A stretch of 64,000 bases of DNA, from NCBI GenBank assembly GCA_965199745.1, contig CBDATB010000013.1, positions 558,001-622,000 of the forward strand, read 5' to 3'. The notes beneath the pieces were generated by a model that was not told the DNA's origin, ran no database searches, and saw nothing but the letters and a program-made list of their open reading frames with translations. Shown piece by piece: positions 53,228 through 61,272 of this stretch; the stretch's first letter is position 1; the number at the start of each line of letters is the position of its first letter. The stretch comes from CBDATB01 sp965199745 (GTDB taxonomy: Bacteria > Bacteroidota > Bacteroidia > Cytophagales > Flammeovirgaceae). Made by a program: the position numbers and the translations under genes.

Positions 53228-54523
53228 TTAGTCGATAAACGAGATTTTATTTTTTAACAAATCTTCTCTTTTCGATATATAATTCATTAGATACTCCATC
53301 GGTCTATTTCCTTTGATTTTATTGCAAGAGCTACACAACAGTTGGTAATTTTCATAATAATCACCCCCACCCTTCGACTTTGGTATGATGTGATCCACTT
53401 CTAAATTATATATCTCTTGTTTGCCATCACATCCATTGCAGTTCCCTTTTTGCTCTTTATACAAACGTTCTTTTACCTGTTTTTTAATTGGTTCTATTTT
53501 TTCTACATCGGTACGTACGGGTATCTTATCGCTATGAATGAAATCTTTAAATAAGCCAGACTCCTCACTTAATCTATCTATAAGCACGTGTGCGGCTTGT
53601 TTTTCTATATCTATACCTATCCACTTTCGACCTAAATGTTGTGCCTTGACACAAGTAGTCGCACACCCGCAGAAAGGATCTAAGACCACATCTCCCTCTT
53701 TGCTACTTGCCCTTATAATACGCTCGAGCAGGGCTAACGGCTTCTGGGTGGGGTAGCCGGTGCGTTCTTTGGATTGGCTATTTAAAACATTTAATTTTTT
53801 GTCTCTTAAGTATGACCAAGTATCGTTTTCGATAACTACATTTTTGTATTTTGCATCAACAATTTTGTATCCTTTTTTTTTGTATTTTTCTATCACATCC
53901 GCAGGTGTTCTACTACGTTCATAGATTAATAATTGCCCCTTGCCTTTTACTATATTGGTATGATAGGGGGTACTTTGTCTTTTAGAAACATGTATTGGTT
54001 TAAAAAAATAATGATTACTTTTCGTATAGAATAGAATAATATCATGATTTCTTTGATAGTATTTTACGACGTTACTCCATTTGCCGTAATTCCATACAAT
54101 CTCATTTCTAAAATTCTGCTTACCAAATATTCTATCCAATACGATTTTAAGATAATGACTAGCGGTAGGGTCTACGTGCAAGTATAGACTACCTGTATCT
54201 TTGAGTATTCTGTGCAACGCTATCACGCGTTGTGTCATGTAGGTGATGTAAGCCATCATCCCCTTACTATGTACCTCGCCTATAGACATGATAAATCGCA
54301 CGAGCGAAGGATAATTATCTACTAAACCTTTTAAATAAGCCACATCCACATCGTCCCACGTCCACATATCTTTGAAGCTAACACCAGCGGCTTTGCTACC
54401 AATCGGGGCAGAGTACATACGTTTACTATTAAAGGGCGGGTCTAAATAGATCAAGTCTACCGACTGACTATTCATTCCATTCAATATAAATAGATTATCC
54501 CCCGTGTATAAGGTGTTTTTCAT
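53228..54523 (-). CDS. Methyltransferase-HNH fusion, array copy 3 (short recognition segment)
   Basis: 431 residues, 36 shorter than copies 1 and 2. The N-terminal 144 residues and the C-terminal part from G-Y-P-T-Q-K-P-L match the other copies, but the centre (residues about 145-257: N-Y-G-K-W-S-N-V-V-K-Y-Y-Q-R-N-H-D-I-I, later K-P-I-H-V-S-K-R-Q-S) is a different recognition segment without detectable similarity beyond a core F-Y-T-K-S strand. It should therefore recognise another DNA sequence. Private flank changes: V48 (A-A-G-V-S-F), F-I-H-S-D, E-P-I-K-K. Confidence 0.9.
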   Translation of the reverse strand: MKNTLYTGDNLFILNGMNSQSVDLIYLDPPFNSKRMYSAPIGSKAAGVSFKDMWTWDDVDVAYLKGLVDNYPSLVRFIMSIGEVHSKGMMAYITYMTQRVIALHRILKDTGSLYLHVDPTASHYLKIVLDRIFGKQNFRNEIVWNYGKWSNVVKYYQRNHDIILFYTKSNHYFFKPIHVSKRQSTPYHTNIVKGKGQLLIYERSRTPADVIEKYKKKGYKIVDAKYKNVVIENDTWSYLRDKKLNVLNSQSKERTGYPTQKPLALLERIIRASSKEGDVVLDPFCGCATTCVKAQHLGRKWIGIDIEKQAAHVLIDRLSEESGLFKDFIHSDKIPVRTDVEKIEPIKKQVKERLYKEQKGNCNGCDGKQEIYNLEVDHIIPKSKGGGDYYENYQLLCSSCNKIKGNRPMEYLMNYISKREDLLKNKISFID

Positions 54524-54651
54524 GCCATGTAATCAAGTGATTGTGATAAAAACACTTGTTGTTTCTTATTTAAAAGCTGCGAACTCTGTCTTTATTTTTA
54601 ATCAGTGGACTACCCCAACGCTCTGTGCATCTAGGTAGTTCATAGTCAATT
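54524..54651. repeat. Array spacer 3 (128 bp)
   Basis: Same sequence as spacers 1 and 2 except for an extra TG in the hairpin loop (CTCTGTGCATC against CTCTGCATC) and one G for A change, so the GAACTACC arm reads GGACTACC while its partner is still GGTAGTTC, leaving a G-T pair. It separates copy 4 from copy 3. Confidence 0.8.
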
Positions 54652-56043
54652 TTAGTCGATAAACGAGATTTTATTTTTTAACAAATCCTCTCTTTTCGAT
54701 ATATAATTCATTAGATACTCCATCGGTCTATTTCCTTTGATTTTATTGCAAGAGCTACACAACAGTTGGTAATTTTCATAATAATCACCCCCACCCTTCG
54801 ACTTTGGTATGATGTGATCCACTTCTAAATTATATATCTCTTGTTTGCCATCACATCCATTGCAGTTCCCTTTTTGCTCTTTATACAAACGTTCTTTTAC
54901 CTGTTTTTTAGTTGGTTCTATTTTTTCTACATCGGTACGTACGGGTATCTTATCGCTATGAACGAAATCTTTAAATAAGCCAGACTCCTCACTTAATCTA
55001 TCTATAAGCACGTGTGCGGCTTGTTTTTCTATATCTATACCTATCCACTTTCGACCTAAATGTTGTGCCTTGACACAAGTAGTCGCACACCCGCAGAAGG
55101 GATCAAGAACTACATCTCCCTCTTTGCTACTTGCCCTTATAATACGCTCGAGCAGGGCTAACGGCTTCTGGGTGGGGTAGCCGGTAGCCTCACGGCCGGT
55201 GGCTACCGCTATGTCTGTCCATACATTGGAGACTTCGAGACCTTCGTATTCATCTGCAAAATATTTTCGATATGGCTTATTTTCGTTTGTCCAATAGATT
55301 CTATTTTCTTTGTCCATCTGGACAATTTTTTCTTTGACCATCATCCATCCATCCTCTGGTATGTATCCTTTGTATTCGTAGATCAAATTTTCTCTTCTCA
55401 TCACTCTAGGCAAAGTGATACGGTCTGTTCTAAACCTTCTTCCATCTTTACCGATGCGATTGAATTTTTTCTCTAGTACATTTTTATCTAGGTGGACTCT
55501 TGGAATAGAAAATTGATAATTTTTTGTTTTAGAATAATATAGAATAATATCAGAAGAAGCACCGAATGATTTCTTTTTATACTGAGAGCCTTTTTTTGCA
55601 GCTTGTCTTTTCCAAGTAATCTCTGATCTAAAATTCTGCTTACCAAAGACTCTATCCAATACGATTTTAAGATAATGACTAGCGGTAGGGTCTACGTGCA
55701 AGTATAGACTACCTGTATCTTTGAGTATTCTGTGCAACGCTATCACGCGTTGTGTCATGTAGGTGATGTAAGCCATCATCCCTTTACTATGTACCTCGCC
55801 TATAGACATGATAAATCGCACGAGCGAAGGATAATTATCTACTAAACCTTTTAAATAAGCCACATCCACATCGTCCCACGTCCACATATCTTTGAAGCTA
55901 ATACCAGCGGCTTTGCTACCAATCGGGGCAGAGTACATACGTTTGCTATTAAAGGGCGGGTCTAAATAGATCAAGTCTACCGACTGACTATTCATTCCAT
56001 TTAATATAAATAGATTATCCCCCGTGTATAAGGTGTTTTTCAT
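54652..56043 (-). CDS. Methyltransferase-HNH fusion, array copy 4 (first gene of the array)
   Basis: 463 residues from ATG 56043 (M-K-N-T-L-Y-T-G-D-N, as in the other copies); a longer frame from 56088 adds 15 residues absent from the rest. The recognition segment is a third type: K-K-G-S-Q-Y-K-K-K-S-F-G-A-S-S-D, R-I-G-K-D-G-R-R-F-R-T-D and V-S-N-V-W-T-D. It shares a scaffold with copies 1/2 (K-x-G-S-Q-Y-K, F-N-R-I, G-R-R, Y-E/K-G) but is only distantly similar, so a different target is expected. Flanks near-identical to the other copies, with private silent changes such as GGGATCAAGAAC. It follows unique upstream DNA and therefore probably carries the array promoter. Confidence 0.9.
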   Translation of the reverse strand: MKNTLYTGDNLFILNGMNSQSVDLIYLDPPFNSKRMYSAPIGSKAAGISFKDMWTWDDVDVAYLKGLVDNYPSLVRFIMSIGEVHSKGMMAYITYMTQRVIALHRILKDTGSLYLHVDPTASHYLKIVLDRVFGKQNFRSEITWKRQAAKKGSQYKKKSFGASSDIILYYSKTKNYQFSIPRVHLDKNVLEKKFNRIGKDGRRFRTDRITLPRVMRRENLIYEYKGYIPEDGWMMVKEKIVQMDKENRIYWTNENKPYRKYFADEYEGLEVSNVWTDIAVATGREATGYPTQKPLALLERIIRASSKEGDVVLDPFCGCATTCVKAQHLGRKWIGIDIEKQAAHVLIDRLSEESGLFKDFVHSDKIPVRTDVEKIEPTKKQVKERLYKEQKGNCNGCDGKQEIYNLEVDHIIPKSKGGGDYYENYQLLCSSCNKIKGNRPMEYLMNYISKREDLLKNKISFID

Positions 56044-56057
56044 AACTATGCCAACAG

Positions 56058-56086
56058 TTAACGTATTACTTAACGTTTTATAAAAC
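56058..56086 (-). promoter_or_regulatory. Operator-like repeats upstream of the array
   Basis: Two direct copies of TTAACGT (56058-56064 and 56070-56076, 12 bp apart, about one helical turn) overlap a perfect palindrome GTTTTATAAAAC (56075-56086). They lie 14-43 bases before the ATG of copy 4 and appear in none of the spacers, so they look like a single control point. No TAnnTTTG motif was found in the 150 bases upstream. Confidence 0.45.
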
Positions 56087-56187
56087 ACTTATTTTGTATC
56101 TCTAAAACTATTGTTATATCTATTAGTAAAACGGGTACATAATTATCTAAATACTCTTTGATATATACATCGCACAGTAAACACAGG

Positions 56188-58635
56188 CTAAAACTCGAGC
56201 CTAAAATTCAACACAGGCAAAATACCCAACGAATTGACCTTTCTGATTTTTTGCCTCTCTACATCATAGAACTGATCTTGAACATTGCTTCGATTTGTAA
56301 TATTCTGTATATCCAGTGAAGTGATCAGAGTGTACTTAGGCTTATTAATCCGATAGCCAACTTTAAGATCTATGCGAAAAAAATCGGGTAGCCGATGCTC
56401 AAAGGCTCGGTCTGTAATGAATACAGGGTACTTTGCCAACTTAGATGCTTCCAAATCTATTGGAGTAACCCTATTGCCACCTAACCAAGCAACTTTAAGA
56501 TTGAAATCAATGATATTTTCTTTATTTTTTCCAAACGTGAATTCTTTTCCTCCCACTACATTAAATAGATAATTTTTATTAAAACGCGTGTTCCTGACTA
56601 CTTTATCCAGGGCGGTGTACTTCGACTCGAAGAGGGAAGTGGTCAGCAGAAAATAGTATTGTTGTGAAAAGAATTTTTCTAAGGTAAGCTCTAATCCATA
56701 GTTGTGCCCTTTGCCCTGATTGGTTAATTTCTTATAAGAGAATACCCTATCGAAACTATTAAAATTAACAACAGAAAGTGTACTACCTAAGCTATCTTCT
56801 ACAGGGAGGTTAAAAATATGCTGATAATACACTTCTGCCTTAAGATGAAAATCACGAGCAAAATTCCAGCTATAACTCATCACATTATGAACAGATTGTG
56901 TCAGGCGAAGGCTTGTTTTGGGCGAGAATAAAAAACTGTTACCCTCTGCAAAAATAAATACTGCATTACCCTGTGGTTTTTGCAAATTTGCTAGGTAAAT
57001 AGCAATAGGTGCTAACCTACTATGCAGCCCTAATCCGTAAGAGATAATATGTTTTTGCCTGAATTGCCACTTTACACCAAACCTAGGTTCTATGATATGA
57101 TTATTGTTTAGTGAAAAGGAAGTATGATGTATGCCAGTGTTTATCTCTAATTCTTTAAATACACGAAATTTCCATTGTATGTAAGACTGTGCAAAGTGTG
57201 TATTAATTTGTTCATCGCTGTTTTGCACAATAGGCTCTCGGAGGTTATTTAAAGACTGGCTGGGGTTAATTTGAAAATCTAAACCAAAGGCGTTGGTATT
57301 GAATTGTAAGTAGCTATATATAAGACCGCTTCTTAAAACATGCTTGGCGTTGAATTTATGATTGATTAAAGTGCTTATACGTGTGGCATTGTTGGTATAA
57401 CTCTCTCGGAAAAACCTGTTAGATTGGTACTCATTATTTAATGAGTCGTGTAAGAATCTATTGTTTTCCACCGTATATGCCAATACGGTTTTCATGTAGG
57501 TTTTACTATTTTTAAATAGGTATGTATGAGAAAGACCAAGCACTCCAGTCTTTCCTAATTGAGTCCTTTCCAGCTTATCATTTCTGCTGAACCAGCGCGC
57601 GGAATCTTGTGAAGCACTAACTCTGACACTACTCAAGCCTCCAATGCCAAATAAGGAAAATCGTCCTGCGTTTTTGGTAGGAACGTAAAAATTGAAGGAC
57701 ATATCCTGATATTCAGGTACTGCCGTTTCAGGACCTACATGAATGCCAAATTTATTGAGTAAACCCAAAGTAGAATAACGGTAGTTGACCAAATAAGAGG
57801 CTTCTGATTTCTTTGAAAAAAGTCCTTCTGCAGCAGCCTGTAAACCCAAAAAACCTAGCTGAAAAGCATATTCTCTTTTTTCATAATTTCCTTTGCGCAG
57901 ATTCAGATCAAATACGCCTGATAGAGCATTACCGTATGCTGCCGGAAAAGCACCAGAAAAGAAATCCGAATTAGCAAGTATCGTATTACTCAACATGCTG
58001 ATGCCACCGCCGCTGCTCCCGTTGCCTGTACTAAAGTGATTAGGATTGGGTATCTCTATGCCTTCTAATCGCCAGAGTAATCCTCTGGCAGCGTTTCCTC
58101 TAATAACAATTTCGTTATTATTACCAGAATTAGTGGCTACACCAGCAAAAGACTGTGCCATTCGGGCAGGGTCGTTAAAACTACCGGCATACCTGCCTGT
58201 TTCTTCTACACTAAAAGCTTTGGTACTTACTGTTGCCATATCGCTAATGGGCTTGTCTTTATCTTTTTCCGAGGCGAGTACGGTGATGGCTTGTAGCGTC
58301 GTAATAGACTCTTTTAGTTTGATATTGAGTTTGACTTGTTTGCCCGAACTCGCCAATACCTGCCTGATATATATATCTTCATAACCCACGTAAGAAATTT
58401 TTAGGTCATATCTTCCTAAAGCTAATTTGTCGATGCTGAAGTTTCCATTCATATCGGTAACTGTACCCGCGATCGGGTCTGTATTTAACACCATGACAGT
58501 AACACCGATAAGTGGTACTTCTGTGTCTTGGTCAGTAACTTTACCCCTAATAGATTGAGTAAGGTTTTGAGCCGAAGTTAGACGGGTAGATAATAAGACG
58601 AGTATAGTAAATACAAAAATTCTGGTCTTAATCAT
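56188..58635 (-). CDS. TonB-dependent outer-membrane receptor
   Basis: An 815-residue protein. Signal peptide (residues 1-22, ending S-A-Q), then a carboxypeptidase-regulatory-like domain (G-K-V-T-D-Q-D-T-E-V-P-L-I-G-V, about 30-115), a plug domain (I-V-I-R-G-N-A-A-R-G, about 160-210) and a beta-barrel ending in L-N-F-R-L-E-F with the C-terminal aromatic. No SusD-like gene is adjacent, so the substrate is not necessarily a glycan; iron chelates or peptides are possible. It has no TonB box that I can identify. Confidence 0.93.
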   Translation of the reverse strand: MIKTRIFVFTILVLLSTRLTSAQNLTQSIRGKVTDQDTEVPLIGVTVMVLNTDPIAGTVTDMNGNFSIDKLALGRYDLKISYVGYEDIYIRQVLASSGKQVKLNIKLKESITTLQAITVLASEKDKDKPISDMATVSTKAFSVEETGRYAGSFNDPARMAQSFAGVATNSGNNNEIVIRGNAARGLLWRLEGIEIPNPNHFSTGNGSSGGGISMLSNTILANSDFFSGAFPAAYGNALSGVFDLNLRKGNYEKREYAFQLGFLGLQAAAEGLFSKKSEASYLVNYRYSTLGLLNKFGIHVGPETAVPEYQDMSFNFYVPTKNAGRFSLFGIGGLSSVRVSASQDSARWFSRNDKLERTQLGKTGVLGLSHTYLFKNSKTYMKTVLAYTVENNRFLHDSLNNEYQSNRFFRESYTNNATRISTLINHKFNAKHVLRSGLIYSYLQFNTNAFGLDFQINPSQSLNNLREPIVQNSDEQINTHFAQSYIQWKFRVFKELEINTGIHHTSFSLNNNHIIEPRFGVKWQFRQKHIISYGLGLHSRLAPIAIYLANLQKPQGNAVFIFAEGNSFLFSPKTSLRLTQSVHNVMSYSWNFARDFHLKAEVYYQHIFNLPVEDSLGSTLSVVNFNSFDRVFSYKKLTNQGKGHNYGLELTLEKFFSQQYYFLLTTSLFESKYTALDKVVRNTRFNKNYLFNVVGGKEFTFGKNKENIIDFNLKVAWLGGNRVTPIDLEASKLAKYPVFITDRAFEHRLPDFFRIDLKVGYRINKPKYTLITSLDIQNITNRSNVQDQFYDVERQKIRKVNSLGILPVLNFRLEF

Positions 58636-58892
58636 ATGATAATAGTATTATAAGTATTGATGCAAGTTTATTAACTCCTGAGCGGGTAAATCCGAGCTGT
58701 GAATCTGCTAAGATAATTAGCAAAAAACCGTAGTTTTTTGCTGAGTTAGGGACTAACTTGCCTACAGTCAAGCGATGTGGCAGAAAATTGAAAGATTTGA
58801 TTTTCCGCTATCTATATCGATATATAAACAATATGATACATTCTGCGCCAGCACCGCCTTTTTAATAGCACTAACGGTGTAAAAATAAACTA

Positions 58893-59882
58893 TTATATTT
58901 TAGTATTCAAGATATATTGTTTACAAAAACAAACAATTCTTTCTTCATGCCAAAAATCTTGCTTCAGGTTAAGTTGTTTTGTAAAACCTACATGTCCACC
59001 GTATTTGGGCATTTCTAGATAAAGGCAGCTATTTCTTTGAGCATTTTTAAACGGAAAACAATCGGGGGTTAGAAAAGGATCATCTCGAGCGTTGATGAGT
59101 AAAGTAGGAATAGCTATATCTTTAAGAAAATGTTTACAACTACATTTTGTCCAATAATCTTGAGCATCTTTGAATCCGTGTGCGGGTGCCGTATATAGAT
59201 TGTCTATCTCATAGAAGTTTTTTGTTTTTTCTACATCTTGCTTGCTAAAAGGTGCTTCTGGAAACTTTTCTTTTTTATAAGTTATTTTCTTTTTCAAAGA
59301 CTTCATAAATCTATTCAGATACAGTATATTGGCGGGTTTTGCCATTTGCATGGCTGCCGATTGTAGGTTACAAGGCACAGATATGGCTACGGCACTAGCA
59401 ACTTGAGTGGAAATATTTGGTCCTTGTTCGCCTACATATTTTAAGATAATATTTCCACCCAGACTGAAACCCACCAATAGAATGTGCTTATATTTATGTT
59501 GTTTTATTAAGTATGCTATAACCTCATTGAGGTCTTGTGTGGCACCACTGTGATATGAATGATACAAGCGATTAGGCTCTCCGCTACAACCACGCAGATT
59601 GAACGCTACTGCATCCCATTGAGCTTTATTAAGTGCTTTGCAAATTCCCTTCACATAACACGCTTCCGAGCTTCCCTCCAAACCATGCGTAACCACGGCA
59701 ATAGTACGGCTGCCTACTTTACGAAAATCTAAATCTATAAAATCCCCGTCAGGCATATCAATTCTTAGCCGCTCGTAAGATACTTCTTTACACCTTCTGA
59801 ATAAGGCAGGATAAATGGTATTCAGATGACCATTTTTTAGAGGAAAAGGTGGTACATAATTATTTGTTTCGATAAGGGGCAT
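58893..59882 (-). CDS. YheT-family alpha/beta hydrolase
   Basis: A 329-residue alpha/beta hydrolase of the YheT/ABHD1-3 group. Motifs: T-H-G-L-E-G-S-S (oxyanion region), nucleophile elbow G-F-S140-L-G-G, acid A-R-D-D-P-F-L-T and base K-Y-G-G-H-V-G-F. The full triad is present. Likely cleaves an ester, but the natural substrate is not known. It is followed 26 bp earlier by purB in the same direction and may share a transcript with it. Confidence 0.93.
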   Translation of the reverse strand: MPLIETNNYVPPFPLKNGHLNTIYPALFRRCKEVSYERLRIDMPDGDFIDLDFRKVGSRTIAVVTHGLEGSSEACYVKGICKALNKAQWDAVAFNLRGCSGEPNRLYHSYHSGATQDLNEVIAYLIKQHKYKHILLVGFSLGGNIILKYVGEQGPNISTQVASAVAISVPCNLQSAAMQMAKPANILYLNRFMKSLKKKITYKKEKFPEAPFSKQDVEKTKNFYEIDNLYTAPAHGFKDAQDYWTKCSCKHFLKDIAIPTLLINARDDPFLTPDCFPFKNAQRNSCLYLEMPKYGGHVGFTKQLNLKQDFWHEERIVCFCKQYILNTKI

Positions 59883-59908
59883 GAGTGTTAGGGCTAAAAA
59901 AAATGTGT

Positions 59909-61258
59909 TTAAATCCCTGTATAATTATAGGGTGTAATCTCTTTCAATATTACCCTGGTATTTTCGCTTATATTGAGTGTATCGATAAAGTTTTGGATAT
60001 TGGAGGCAGTCATTTTTTGGTTTTTACGTGTGAGACTCTTGAGTGCTTCATAAGGTGCTGGATAGCCCTGCTGGCGTAAAACCGTTTGTATAGCTTCTGC
60101 CACTACTGCCCAATTATTTTCAAGGTCTTCCTTAAGTCTTGCCTCATTGAGTTGTAGCTTGTGTATGCCCTTAATAATAGATTTACATGCAATGAGTCCA
60201 TGCGCAGCAGGTACGCCTATATTTCTGAGTACTGTAGAGTCGGTCAGGTCGCGTTGTAAACGAGAAATCGGTAGTTTGGCAGCCAAATGTTCATATAAAG
60301 CATTGGCAATACCTAAATTACCTTCTGCATTTTCAAAATCTATTGGGTTCACTTTATGTGGCATAGCTGAAGACCCAATTTCGTCGGCTTCTATCTTTTG
60401 TTTGAAATAACCCAACGAAATATATTGCCATAGATCTCGGCAAAGATCGATCAAAATAGTGTTGATGCGTTTATGTGCATCAAATTGAGCAGCTAAATGG
60501 TCGTAGTTGTCTATTTGTGTGGTAAACTGACTGCGCTGCAAACCAAGTGTCTGATTTACAAAATGATTGGCAAAGGCCACCCAGTCTATTACAGGATAAG
60601 TTAGGTGGTGTGCATTGAAATTGCCAGTAGCTCCCCCAAATTTTGCACTCAAGGGTATATTTTTAAGTACTTCAAGTTGTTGCTCGATTCTATATGAAAA
60701 TACACGTAATTCTTTACCCATTTTGGTAGGAGAAGCTGGTTGCCCATGTGTGAAAGCAAGCATGGGTACATCTTTCCATTGCTGGGCAAGGCTATTCAGG
60801 GCATTGATTAAGCGTTGGATAGCAGGTATTATTACCTTAGCCATAGCATCTTTAAGCATGAGCGGAATAGCAGTGTTGTTGATGTCTTGTGAGGTAAGCC
60901 CAAAATGGATAAATTCTTCATACTTTTCAATACCCATTTTTTTGAACTTTTCTTTAATAAAATATTCCACAGCTTTCACATCGTGGTTCGTGGTTTTTTC
61001 TATTGTTTTAATAGCTTGGGCGTCGGTAATACTAAAATTTTCATATATCTCTTTCAGGCTTGCGTCAAGTGCCCGATTAAAGTCTTTGAGTTCATGTAAG
61101 GGGTATTCACATAAAGCAATAAAGTACAATATTTCTACGCGCACGCGGTATTTAATCAGTGCAAATTCAGAAAAATAATCGGATAAACTTTCGGTTTTAT
61201 CGGCATATCTCCCGTCAACAGGGGAAATAGCTGCTAATGATAGATTTGCATACTTCAT
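59909..61258 (-). CDS. purB: Adenylosuccinate lyase
   Basis: A 449-residue lyase acting twice in purine synthesis. Signature S-S-A-M-P-H-K-V-N-P-I-D-F-E-N is the mobile catalytic loop, and T-S-Q-D-I-N-N (E. coli-type PurB) precedes it. Start ATG 61258 (M-K-Y-A-N-L-S-L-A-A-I-S-P-V-D-G-R-Y) fits the family; a TTG at 61276 would add six residues overlapping the upstream stop. Complete. Confidence 0.96.
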   Translation of the reverse strand: MKYANLSLAAISPVDGRYADKTESLSDYFSEFALIKYRVRVEILYFIALCEYPLHELKDFNRALDASLKEIYENFSITDAQAIKTIEKTTNHDVKAVEYFIKEKFKKMGIEKYEEFIHFGLTSQDINNTAIPLMLKDAMAKVIIPAIQRLINALNSLAQQWKDVPMLAFTHGQPASPTKMGKELRVFSYRIEQQLEVLKNIPLSAKFGGATGNFNAHHLTYPVIDWVAFANHFVNQTLGLQRSQFTTQIDNYDHLAAQFDAHKRINTILIDLCRDLWQYISLGYFKQKIEADEIGSSAMPHKVNPIDFENAEGNLGIANALYEHLAAKLPISRLQRDLTDSTVLRNIGVPAAHGLIACKSIIKGIHKLQLNEARLKEDLENNWAVVAEAIQTVLRQQGYPAPYEALKSLTRKNQKMTASNIQNFIDTLNISENTRVILKEITPYNYTGI

Positions 61259-61272
61259 TTCTCCAATGCATT

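Noticed and set aside
50168..56043. Collapse or duplication artefact of assembly
   Set aside because: The recognition segments differ completely and the flanks have private changes, so at least copies 3 and 4 are real; copies 1 and 2, which share a segment, still differ at several sites.
56044..56088. Longer start for array copy 4 (15 extra residues)
   Set aside because: The other three copies all start at M-K-N-T-L-Y; the extra residues have no counterpart and overlap the repeats upstream.
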